Shown here in pieces: positions 1 through 4,964 of a stretch of DNA of 7,499 bases (within the stretch, counting starts at the first letter, position 1; every line of letters starts with the position of its first letter). The position numbers and the translations under genes were made by a program. The notes under the pieces were generated by a model. That model saw nothing but the letters and a program-made list of their open reading frames with translations. It had not been told where the DNA came from and made no database searches. Source of the stretch: Longimicrobium sp. (GTDB taxonomy: Bacteria; Gemmatimonadota; Gemmatimonadetes; Longimicrobiales; Longimicrobiaceae); assembly GCA_030446945.1 (NCBI GenBank), contig JAUJMI010000165.1, forward strand, positions 1-7,499, written 5' to 3'.

Positions 1-70
1 TCGCTTCGGTCCCTACGACCAAGTTCCGGGAGGACTTTCACCTCCGGACCACTGTTCATGCTGGGCACAC
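1..70 (-). mobile_element. 5' end of a group II intron, IIC-like (partial, runs off left edge)
   Basis: Seen: read on the minus strand from 70, the sequence begins GTGTGCCCAGCATG. This fits the group II 5' boundary consensus GUGYG and matches 13 of 14 bases of the start of the Oceanobacillus iheyensis class IIC intron as I remember it (GUGUGCCCGGCAUG). About 20 nt further in is GGAGGTGAAAGTCCTCC, a hairpin with a GUGAAAGUC core like the domain I hairpin of such introns, followed by a GAACTTGG stretch and further short pairing (GGTCC with GGACC). Known: IIC introns are self-splicing retroelements that insert just downstream of intrinsic terminator stems in the same orientation. Here the boundary lies 5 nt beyond the rplQ terminator stem, on the same strand. 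Only about 70 nt of domain I is visible; the reverse transcriptase/maturase and domains V-VI would lie to the left. The exact first base could be 70 or 72, because the sequence reads GTGTGTGCCC. Confidence 0.8.
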
Positions 71-75
71 ACGAC

Positions 76-110
76 GAAGCCCCGGGCGCCGACGCGGCAC
101 CCGGGGCTTC
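76..110 (-). terminator. GC-rich hairpin terminator after rplQ (end of alpha operon)
   Basis: An 11-bp perfect inverted repeat (GAAGCCCCGGG / CCCGGGGCTTC) is extended inward by one G-T pair and four more pairs, leaving a 3-nt loop. The stem of about 16 bp starts 19 nt after the rplQ stop codon, the usual place for an operon-end terminator. The expected T-run is absent: on the minus strand the stem is followed by GTCGT and then by the putative intron start. An intron insertion may have separated the stem from its T-tract, or this may be the stem-dominated terminator type common in high-GC genomes. The stem is symmetric and could also act on plus-strand transcription. Confidence 0.8.
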
Positions 111-129
111 ATTGTGTCCGAAGAACCGC

Positions 130-489
130 TCAGCCGCGGTCCACCAGTTCGATCAGCGCCGTCTCCGCGCCGTCGCCCTGGCGGAAGCCGGTCTTGAGCA
201 CGCGGGTGTAGCCACCGTTGCGCTCCGCGAAGCGCGGACCGATCTCCTTGAACAGCTGCGACAGGACCTCGCGGTCCTGGATCTGCCGCCCGGCCTGGCG
301 AATCGAGTGCAGGTCGCCCCGCCGCGCAAGCGTGATCAGCCGCTCCGCGAACGGACGCAGCTCCTTCGCCTTCGCCGTCGTCGTCTGAATGCGGCCGTGG
401 CGGAACAGGCTGGTGGCCATGTTCCGCAGCGTCGCCGTACGGTGCTCCGCCGTACGCCCGAGCTGCTTCCCCTTGCTTCCGTGTCTCAT
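130..489 (-). CDS. rplQ: 50S ribosomal protein L17
   Basis: L17 is a large-subunit protein near the peptide exit tunnel. The 119-aa product has the family signature MRHGSKGKQLGRTAEHRTAT, followed by RNMATSLFRHGRIQTTTAKAKELRP (in pieces: RNMATSL, HGRIQTT, AKELRP) and the C-terminal GGYTRVLKTGFRQGD block. Length is normal for a bacterial L17. The ATG at 489 is preceded by AAGGATGAGGG, which overlaps the rpoA stop codon, so the two genes are only 7 nt apart and probably translationally coupled. It is the last gene of the alpha operon, and a terminator hairpin follows 19 nt after the TGA. Nothing is unusual about the protein itself. Confidence 0.97.
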   Translation of the reverse strand: MRHGSKGKQLGRTAEHRTATLRNMATSLFRHGRIQTTTAKAKELRPFAERLITLARRGDLHSIRQAGRQIQDREVLSQLFKEIGPRFAERNGGYTRVLKTGFRQGDGAETALIELVDRG

Positions 490-496
490 TGCGCCC

Positions 497-1588
497 TCAT
501 CCTTGCTCGGTGCCGTCGACGCCGGCCCGGTTCGTTTCAGTGGCGTCGCCGCCGGGAAGGTCGCGGACGACCCACATCAGCGTGCCGTCGTCCGACTGGT
601 CCAGCTCCTGCCCGAAGCGCAGCCCGTGGCCGGCCAGGAAGTCGCTGATCTCCTGGAGCGACTTCTTGCCGAAGTTGTCGATCGCCAGCATCTGCTGCTC
701 GCTGCGCTGCACCAGGTCCTTGACCGTGTGGATGTTCTCCTTCTGCAGCGAGTTGCGGCTGCGCACGGAGAGCTCGGTCAGGTCTTCGATCGGCCGGTTG
801 AGGAGCTCCTGGAGCTTGCCCGGCACCGGCGAGCGCCCGGCGGGAACCGCCGCGCCCATCCCCGACCCCTCGCCCCAGGTGCGGTCCATCCGCCACTCCG
901 GAGTGCCCCCGGCAAGGAACGCCAGGTGCTCGATGGCCAGGCGGGCCGCGTACTGCACCGCGCTCCGCACGTCCACCGCCCCGTTGGTCTCCACCTCCAG
1001 CACCAGGCGGTCGAAGTCGGTGCGCTGGCCCACGCGCGTCTCCTCGACCACGAAGTTGGCGCGCGTCACCGGGTTGTACACCGCGTCCACCCGCACCAGG
1101 TCCGCCGGCATGCCGCGCGGGATGGGGTGGAGCTCGGCGAGCACGAAGCCGCGCCCCTTGTTCACGTACAGCTCGATGCGCAGGTCGCGGTCGTCCTGCA
1201 GCTCCAGGATGTGGTGGTCCGGGTTGATGACCTCCACCGACGGGTGCGGGGTGATGGCTCGCGCCGTCACCGCGCCGGCCTGCGTGGCGCGCAGCTCCAG
1301 CACCGCCTCGTCCGTGTCTTCCGCCATGCGCAGCACCAGCGCCTTGAGGTTGCGGATCACCTGGTGCACGTCTTCCACCACCCCGGCGATCGTCTGGTGC
1401 TCGTGGAGCACCCCGTCCGCCCGGAACGCCCATACCGCCGAGCCGCGCAGGCTCGACAGCAGGATGCGCCGCATGGTGTTGCCCATCGTGTGCCCGAAGC
1501 CGCGCTCCAGCGGGCGAAGCACGATCTGCCCTTCCCGCGGAAGCTCTGGCAGATTGGGCATCTGCAGGCCGCTAAGATCGAGTTCCAC
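497..1588 (-). CDS. rpoA: DNA-directed RNA polymerase subunit alpha
   Basis: The alpha dimer scaffolds RNA polymerase assembly, and its C-terminal domain contacts UP-element DNA and activators. The 363-aa product has the N-terminal domain signature ERGFGHTMGNTMRRILLSS (about residues 28-46). A glycine/proline-containing linker lies around 240-262. The C-terminal domain (about 263-329) carries VRSRNSLQKENIHTVKDLVQ and the helix-hairpin-helix region NFGKKSLQEI. A tail of about 34 mostly polar and acidic residues (about 330-363) follows the domain and is longer than in E. coli, whose alpha has 329 aa. I chose the GTG at 1588 because GGGAGG lies 8 nt upstream and it adds the ELDLSGL segment typical of many alpha N-termini; an ATG at 1561 is the alternative and has no such site. 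The frame stays open far upstream through rpsD, but that part is a shadow. Confidence 0.96.
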   Translation of the reverse strand: MELDLSGLQMPNLPELPREGQIVLRPLERGFGHTMGNTMRRILLSSLRGSAVWAFRADGVLHEHQTIAGVVEDVHQVIRNLKALVLRMAEDTDEAVLELRATQAGAVTARAITPHPSVEVINPDHHILELQDDRDLRIELYVNKGRGFVLAELHPIPRGMPADLVRVDAVYNPVTRANFVVEETRVGQRTDFDRLVLEVETNGAVDVRSAVQYAARLAIEHLAFLAGGTPEWRMDRTWGEGSGMGAAVPAGRSPVPGKLQELLNRPIEDLTELSVRSRNSLQKENIHTVKDLVQRSEQQMLAIDNFGKKSLQEISDFLAGHGLRFGQELDQSDDGTLMWVVRDLPGGDATETNRAGVDGTEQG

Positions 1589-1596
1589 TCGTTTTC

Positions 1597-1602
1597 CCTC
1601 CC
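1597..1602 (-). promoter_or_regulatory. Shine-Dalgarno site that decides the rpoA GTG start
   Basis: GGGAGG lies 8 nt before the GTG at 1588. It is the strongest ribosome binding site in the rpsD-rpoA spacer and favours the GTG start over the ATG nine codons later. Confidence 0.75.
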
Positions 1603-1624
1603 AGTATGGATAGGAAGCCGGGAA

Positions 1625-1656
1625 GACCCGCGCCGGCACTCGTGCCGCCGCGGGTC
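1625..1656 (-). repeat. 14-bp inverted repeat (hairpin) between rpsD and rpoA
   Basis: Read on the minus strand, GACCCGCGGCGGCA and TGCCGGCGCGGGTC pair over 14 positions with a single mismatch around a CGAG tetraloop. The hairpin starts 12 nt after the rpsD stop and ends 36 nt before the rpoA start. No T-run follows on either strand, so a simple intrinsic terminator is unlikely. Possible roles are an RNA processing or stability element, or a regulatory structure that tunes rpoA against the ribosomal proteins. The role is inferred; the pairing is directly visible. Confidence 0.7.
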
Positions 1657-1668
1657 CCCCTCGCGCGT

Positions 1669-2307
1669 TTACTTGCTGTAGAGCTCGACGATGAGCTGCT
1701 CCTGCACCGCGAGCGGGATCTCCGCGCGGGTGGGGCGCGACACCATGCGCCCGGTGCGCGAGCCCTCGTCCACCGCCAGCCAGTTCACCGTGTTCGGCTT
1801 GGTCTTGGAGGCGAGCGACGCCTGCACCGGCAGGATGTCCTTGCTCTTGGGAGCGATCCGCACCTCGTCGCCCGGATGCACCTGGGCGGAGGCGATGTCC
1901 AGCTTGTGGCCGTTCACCTGCACGTGCCCGTGGGTGATGAGCTGGCGCGCCTCCTTGCGGGTGGACGCGAAGCCCATCCGGTAGAGGATGTTGTCCAGCC
2001 GGCTCTCCAGCCCCACGAGGAGGTTCTCGCCCGTGACGCCCTTGGCGTGGGCGGCCTTCTCGAACAGGTTGCGGAAGGGACGCTCGGCCACGCCGTAGAT
2101 GCGCTTCACCTTCTGCTTCTCGCGAAGCTGGTGCGCGTACTCGGAGGCCTTCTTGCGGCGCCCGCCACCCGTCTGGCCGTGCTGGCCGGGGGCGTAGGGG
2201 CGGCGCTCCACCGGGCACTTCTCGGTGAAGCACTTGGTGCCCTTGAGGAACAGCTTCTGCCCTTCGCGGCGGCAAAGCCGGCACGAAGGCCCGGTGTAAC
2301 GAGCCAT
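1669..2307 (-). CDS. rpsD: 30S ribosomal protein S4 (zinc-binding type)
   Basis: S4 is a primary 16S rRNA-binding assembly protein and in several bacteria a translational repressor of its own operon. The 212-aa product begins MARYTGPSCRLCRREG and has four cysteines, C9-x2-C12-x13-C26-x4-C31, the zinc-binding (C+) form of the family. KGTKC and the YAPGQHGQ motif follow. The S4 RNA-binding domain spans roughly residues 101-165 (ESRLDNILYRMGFASTRKEA and the HVQVNG turn). The C-terminus ends VQEQLIVELYSK, as expected. The ATG at 2307 fits the family start; an in-frame TTG two codons upstream has no support. No clear Shine-Dalgarno sequence precedes it, unlike most of its neighbours, so initiation may be weak or depend on structure in the 82-nt spacer after rpsK. 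Confidence 0.97.
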   Translation of the reverse strand: MARYTGPSCRLCRREGQKLFLKGTKCFTEKCPVERRPYAPGQHGQTGGGRRKKASEYAHQLREKQKVKRIYGVAERPFRNLFEKAAHAKGVTGENLLVGLESRLDNILYRMGFASTRKEARQLITHGHVQVNGHKLDIASAQVHPGDEVRIAPKSKDILPVQASLASKTKPNTVNWLAVDEGSRTGRMVSRPTRAEIPLAVQEQLIVELYSK

Positions 2308-2389
2308 GGTCAACCGTGTCTGGATGGTGTGCTTGCGCGGGCTTCGTCCCCCCTACGGTCGCGGAGGTTTACGCCCTGGAACTGCTGCC

Positions 2390-2782
2390 TTACACGCGGC
2401 GCTTCTTGGGCGGCCGGCAGCCGTTGTGCGGAATCGGCGTGACGTCGCGGATGGACCGGATCCCCAGCCCGCTGGCGGCGAGCGCCTGGATGGCGGACTC
2501 GCGGCCCGAGCCGGGGCCCTGCACGCGCACGTGCACGCGCTTCATCCCCAGCGAGAGCGCCTCGCGAGCGGCCTGCTCGGCGGCCACGGTGGCGGCGAAC
2601 GGCGTGCTCTTCTTGGAGCCTTTGAACCCCGCCTTTCCGGCGCTCCCCCACACGACGGAGTTGCCCGCCATGTCGGAGATGGTGACGAGGGTGTTGTTGA
2701 ACGTCGCCTTGACGTGGGCGATTCCTTCGCTCTCGACGTGGCGCTTGGCCTTGGGGCGCCCCGCCGTCTTCGGCTTTGCCAT
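2390..2782 (-). CDS. rpsK: 30S ribosomal protein S11
   Basis: S11 sits in the 30S platform near the mRNA exit channel and contacts the 690/790 region of 16S rRNA. The 130-aa product shows the standard family blocks: [51 protein letters not shown] and the highly conserved end [18 protein letters not shown]. Length is normal. The ATG at 2782 is preceded by GGAGA with a 9-nt spacer, a good site. It is separated from rpsM by an unusually long spacer of 117 nt with several hairpins, and from rpsD by 82 nt in which I see no clear promoter or repeat. Confidence 0.97.
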   Translation of the reverse strand: MAKPKTAGRPKAKRHVESEGIAHVKATFNNTLVTISDMAGNSVVWGSAGKAGFKGSKKSTPFAATVAAEQAAREALSLGMKRVHVRVQGPGSGRESAIQALAASGLGIRSIRDVTPIPHNGCRPPKKRRV

Positions 2783-2803
2783 GCTTGCGTGTCTCCAGTG
2801 TTT

Positions 2804-2817
2804 CGCGGCCTACCGCG
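2804..2817 (-). repeat. Short hairpin upstream of rpsK
   Basis: CGCGG and CCGCG form a 5-bp perfect stem around a 4-nt loop, 21 nt before the rpsK start and just upstream of its Shine-Dalgarno site. It is short enough to arise by chance in GC-rich DNA. It is listed because it is the third consecutive hairpin in this spacer. Confidence 0.4.
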
Positions 2818-2829
2818 ATTCCGGTCCTT

Positions 2830-2855
2830 CGCCGCCGGACACCCGCCCGGCGGCG
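2830..2855 (-). repeat. 9-bp hairpin in the rpsM-rpsK spacer
   Basis: A perfect 9-bp inverted repeat, CGCCGCCGG / CCGGCGGCG, with an 8-nt loop. It follows the larger hairpin at 2861-2888 with only 5 nt between them. No T-run follows, so it does not look like a standard terminator. Confidence 0.6.
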
Positions 2856-2860
2856 TGATC

Positions 2861-2888
2861 ATCGGAGGGCGCGTGCGCGCCCTCCGAT
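2861..2888 (-). repeat. 13-bp perfect inverted repeat after rpsM
   Basis: ATCGGAGGGCGCG and CGCGCCCTCCGAT are exact reverse complements separated by 2 nt. This gives a stem of 12-13 bp starting 11 nt after the rpsM stop codon. A second palindrome, CTCCGATCGGAG (2882-2893), overlaps one arm, so two mutually exclusive foldings are possible. On the minus strand no T-run follows. It could be a processing or stability element, a weak attenuator or a protein-binding RNA site; the role is inferred. Confidence 0.7.
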
Positions 2889-2899
2889 CGGAGCCCGTC

Positions 2900-3280
2900 T
2901 TACTTCTTGCCGGGCTTCTTCTTCCCCGCGATGGCGCGGCGGGGACCCTTCTTGGTGCGCGCGTTGGTGTGCGTGCGCTGGCCGCGGACGGGAAGCCCGC
3001 GGCGGTGGCGCAGGCCCCGATACGAGCCGATGTCCATCAGGCGCTTGATGTTGCGCGAGATCTCGGAGCGCAGCGCGCCTTCCACCCGGTACGTGGCGTC
3101 GATGACGCGGCGGATCCGGTTGACGTCGTCCTCGCTCAGGGCGTGGACGCGCGTGTCCGGGTTGACGCCCGCCTCGCCGAGGATCTTCTTCGACGTGGTG
3201 CGGCCGATTCCGAAAATGTACGTGAGGCCGATCTCAGCCCGCTTCTCGCGGGGAAGATCGACGCCGGCAATACGGGCCAC
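2900..3280 (-). CDS. rpsM: 30S ribosomal protein S13
   Basis: S13 is in the 30S head and forms intersubunit bridges with L5 and 23S rRNA. Its basic tail contacts P-site tRNA. The 126-aa product has [14 protein letters not shown], the [14 protein letters not shown] helix-turn region, the conserved [20 protein letters not shown] block and a lysine-rich tail ending GKKKPGKK, all as expected. The start is a GTG at 3280, chosen because AGGAGG lies 4 nt upstream and because it gives the exact family N-terminus. It lies 24 nt after rpmJ. In E. coli the leader of this gene carries the S4-binding pseudoknot that regulates the alpha operon; no room for a similar long leader exists here. Confidence 0.97.
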   Translation of the reverse strand: MARIAGVDLPREKRAEIGLTYIFGIGRTTSKKILGEAGVNPDTRVHALSEDDVNRIRRVIDATYRVEGALRSEISRNIKRLMDIGSYRGLRHRRGLPVRGQRTHTNARTKKGPRRAIAGKKKPGKK

Positions 3281-3284
3281 TCTG

Positions 3285-3290
3285 CCTCCT
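3285..3290 (-). promoter_or_regulatory. Shine-Dalgarno site of rpsM (GTG start)
   Basis: A full-consensus AGGAGG sits 4 nt before the GTG at 3280, slightly close but perfect in sequence. It supports the non-ATG start of rpsM. Confidence 0.75.
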
Positions 3291-3304
3291 AAGCCGTGTC
3301 CTGG

Positions 3305-3421
3305 TTAGCCCTGCCGCTGCTTGTGGCGCGGGTTCTTCTTGCAGATGACGCGGACAACCCCACGCCGCCGGATCACTTTGCAGTGCTCGCAGATGGGCTT
3401 GACGCTCGCGCGGACCTTCAT
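3305..3421 (-). CDS. rpmJ: 50S ribosomal protein L36 (zinc-ribbon type)
   Basis: L36 is the smallest 50S protein and binds 23S rRNA near the base of the L7/L12 stalk. The 38-aa product begins [19 protein letters not shown] and has the zinc ribbon C11-x2-C14-x12-C27-x5-H33, the zinc-binding form of L36. The length of 38 aa is normal. AGAGAGG lies 5 nt before the ATG at 3421; the frame extends upstream, but only this ATG gives the family N-terminus. It is the first gene after the internal promoter at 3459-3487 and stands where infA-rpmJ is common, but without infA. With the zinc-type S4 nearby, it suggests an organism that relies on the zinc forms of these proteins. Confidence 0.96.
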   Translation of the reverse strand: MKVRASVKPICEHCKVIRRRGVVRVICKKNPRHKQRQG

Positions 3422-3458
3422 CGTCGCCTCTCTGGTACGGTTTGAACTGTAGCCTTGG

Positions 3459-3487
3459 AAAATAGACGAACTTCGCCTTTTTCGCAA
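3459..3487 (-). promoter_or_regulatory. Probable sigma70-type promoter for rpmJ-rpsM-rpsK-rpsD-rpoA-rplQ
   Basis: On the minus strand TTGCGA (3487-3482) and TATTTT (3464-3459) are separated by exactly 17 nt. This is a good match to the housekeeping -35/-10 arrangement, in a locally A/T-rich patch that stands out from the GC-rich surroundings. Transcription would start near 3452, giving a leader of about 30 nt before rpmJ that includes its Shine-Dalgarno site. It would let the alpha genes be expressed independently of the spc genes. Confidence 0.65.
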
Positions 3488-3508
3488 GATGGCGGGGATG
3501 GAGGATGA

Positions 3509-3544
3509 AGGGATGGGGGATGAGAATCCCCCCCACGCATCCCT
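3509..3544 (-). repeat. Hairpin in the map-rpmJ spacer
   Basis: GGGGGAT (3515-3521) and ATCCCCC (3526-3532) form a perfect 7-bp stem with a 4-nt loop. It is extended by AGGGAT (3509-3514) pairing with ATCCCT (3539-3544) across an asymmetric 6-nt internal loop. The outer pairing partner is the last heptamer copy of the adjoining array, so array and hairpin form one structure just upstream of the rpmJ promoter. It may end or weaken transcription coming from map, although no clean T-run follows. Confidence 0.5.
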
Positions 3545-3566
3545 AATCCCTAATCCCTAATCCCTA
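3539..3566 (-). repeat. Four tandem copies of a 7-nt unit (TAGGGAT on the minus strand)
   Basis: ATCCCTA is repeated exactly four times on the plus strand with no spacer. On the minus strand the first copy supplies the TAG stop codon of map. Exact heptamer arrays between genes resemble the short tandemly repeated repetitive sequences known in cyanobacteria and some other bacteria. A second, different heptamer array lies after secY. Confidence 0.85.
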
Positions 3567-4313
3567 CGCCGTCAGTATCCTCGGCCCTTCCGCCGTCACG
3601 GCCACCGTGTGCTCCCAGTGGGCGGAGACCTTGCGGTCGGCGGTCACCACGGTCCAGCGGTCGGGGAGGGTGCGGACGCCCGCGGTGCCCAGGTTGAACA
3701 TGGGCTCGATGGCGATCACCAGCCCCTCCACCAGCTTCATCCCCTTGCCCCGCTTTCCGAAGTTGGGGACCTGAGGCTCCTCGTGCGGGCTGCGGCCCAG
3801 CCCGTGCCCCACCAGCTCGCGGACCACGCCGTACCCCTGGCTGTCCGCCACCTCCTGGATGGCGGCGCCCACGTCGCCCAGCCGGTTTCCCGGGCGGGCT
3901 TCCGCGATCCCCTTGTACAGAGCGTCGCGGGTGAGCTCCACCAGCTTCTTCGCGTCGGCGGCGGGTTCGCCCACCGGCAGCGTGACCGCGGCGTCGGCGT
4001 AGAAGCCGTCCAGCTTGACGCCGCAGTCCACCGACACCACGTCGCCCTCCACCAGCTTGCGGCGCACCGAGGGGATGCCGTGCACCACCTCGTGGTTCAC
4101 CGAGATGCACAGCGTGGCGGGGAAGCCGTACAGCCCCTTGAACGCCGGCTCGGCCCCCGCGTGGCCGCGGATGAACGCCTCGGCCCAGCGATCCAGCTCG
4201 GCCGTGGTCACCCCCGGCTGAAGCCGGGCGGGAAGCTCACGGTACAGCGCCGCCAGCACCGCCCCGCCGCGGGCGATCGCGTCGATCTCGGACCGGGTCT
4301 TGAGGTGGATCAC
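3564..4313 (-). CDS. map: Methionine aminopeptidase, type I
   Basis: Removes the initiator methionine from nascent proteins as they leave the ribosome, after deformylation. The 249-aa product has the five metal ligands of the family at D96 (SVDCG), D107 (YADAAVT), H170 (VGHGLG), E203 (IAIEPM) and E234 (WEHTVAVT), with the substrate-contacting histidines H78 (VVHGIP) and H177. There is no N-terminal zinc-finger extension, so it is the short type Ia form. The start is a GTG at 4313 overlapping the adk stop codon (GTGA), so translation is probably coupled to adk. No strong Shine-Dalgarno is seen. The TAG stop lies inside the first copy of a heptamer repeat array, and the C-terminus EGPRILTA looks complete. 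In many bacteria infA follows; here it does not. Confidence 0.97.
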   Translation of the reverse strand: MIHLKTRSEIDAIARGGAVLAALYRELPARLQPGVTTAELDRWAEAFIRGHAGAEPAFKGLYGFPATLCISVNHEVVHGIPSVRRKLVEGDVVSVDCGVKLDGFYADAAVTLPVGEPAADAKKLVELTRDALYKGIAEARPGNRLGDVGAAIQEVADSQGYGVVRELVGHGLGRSPHEEPQVPNFGKRGKGMKLVEGLVIAIEPMFNLGTAGVRTLPDRWTVVTADRKVSAHWEHTVAVTAEGPRILTA

Positions 4314-4942
4314 TGCCCCAGCAACTCCATGATCTCGCCCTGCACCTGCTCGATCGGCCGGGTGCCGTCCACGCGGTGCACGGGCACCCCCGCGCTCTCG
4401 TAGAAGGCCACCAGCGGCGCCGTCGTCTGGCGGTAGACGGAGAGGCGGTTCCGCACCGTCTCCTCCTGGTCGTCCGGCCGCTGCACGAGCCGCTCAGCAA
4501 TTTCCGCTGGCGGCGGGGCGTGCTCCAGGTGGTAGACCGCCCCCGTCTGGGGATCGGTGCGGCGCCCGCTCATGCGGCGCACGATCACCTCTTCCGGGAC
4601 GTCGATGTACACGATGGCGTCGATCCGGCGTCCGATCTCGTCCAGCAGCCCGCTCAGCGACTCGGCCTGGGCCACGTTGCGCGGGTAGCCGTCGAAGATG
4701 GCCCCGGTCCGCGCCTCGGGCTTCGTGAGCGCCTCGCGCACCAGCCCCAGCACCACCGAGTCCGGCACCAGCTCGCCGGCGTCCATGTAGCGCCTCGCCT
4801 CCTGCCCCAGCGCCGTGCCCTGGCGGAGCGCGTCGCGCAGCATGTCGCCCGTGGCGATCTTGGGCACGCCCATCCGCTCGGCGAGGAGCGCGCCCTGGGT
4901 ACCCTTGCCGGCACCCGGGGCGCCAAGGAGAATCAGATCCAT
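4310..4942 (-). CDS. adk: Adenylate kinase
   Basis: Interconverts ATP + AMP and 2 ADP in the cytoplasm, supplying ADP for energy metabolism. The 210-aa product has the P-loop GAPGAGKGT (residues 7-15), the AMP-binding TGDMLR (31-36) and FDGYPRN (83-89) motifs. Its long LID domain (about 124-163) holds GRRTDPQTGAVYHL and RPDDQEETVRNRL. The LID has none of the four cysteines of the zinc-binding form, so it is the metal-free long type. I chose the ATG at 4942 because it gives the usual N-terminus MDLILLGAPG; a GTG five codons upstream (4957) is in frame but also has no Shine-Dalgarno site. Absence of a visible ribosome binding site is odd for a housekeeping gene placed just after a strong hairpin. 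It overlaps map by 4 nt and follows secY after a 96-nt repeat-filled gap. Confidence 0.97.
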   Translation of the reverse strand: MDLILLGAPGAGKGTQGALLAERMGVPKIATGDMLRDALRQGTALGQEARRYMDAGELVPDSVVLGLVREALTKPEARTGAIFDGYPRNVAQAESLSGLLDEIGRRIDAIVYIDVPEEVIVRRMSGRRTDPQTGAVYHLEHAPPPAEIAERLVQRPDDQEETVRNRLSVYRQTTAPLVAFYESAGVPVHRVDGTRPIEQVQGEIMELLGQ

Positions 4943-4964
4943 TGAGTGCCGAATCACGGGGAAA

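Noticed and set aside
1..48. tRNA or tRNA-like fold at the left edge
   Set aside because: The stems do not form a cloverleaf and there is no T-loop GTTCGAATC-type motif; the group II intron reading explains the hairpin better.
1..59. Possible small minus-strand protein start at 59 (reads MNSGPEVKVLPELG and off the edge)
   Set aside because: The same bases match the structured 5' RNA of a group II intron, and there is no ribosome binding site in front.
58..648. Plus-strand open frame over the terminator and rplQ
   Set aside because: It crosses a terminator hairpin and is antisense to rplQ with a shadow-like composition.
389..1681. Long open frame on the plus strand opposite rpoA (430 codons)
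   Set aside because: It lies antisense to rpoA, is rich in His, Arg, Val and Leu in a way typical of the complement of GC-rich coding DNA, has no recognisable domain and no ribosome binding site.
1589..2284. Upstream extension of the rpoA frame through rpsD
   Set aside because: This part overlaps rpsD in another frame and is Pro/Arg/Gly-rich shadow; the Shine-Dalgarno site and GTG at 1588 mark the real start.
2308..2389. Promoter or hairpin in the rpsK-rpsD spacer
   Set aside because: I found no convincing -35/-10 pair and no inverted repeat longer than a few bases.
3422..3563. Hidden infA or other small gene between map and rpmJ
   Set aside because: No frame of adequate length with an IF1-like sequence; the stretch is repeat, hairpin and promoter.
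3539..3566. CRISPR-like array
   Set aside because: Units are 7 nt with no spacers; this is a tandem repeat, not CRISPR.
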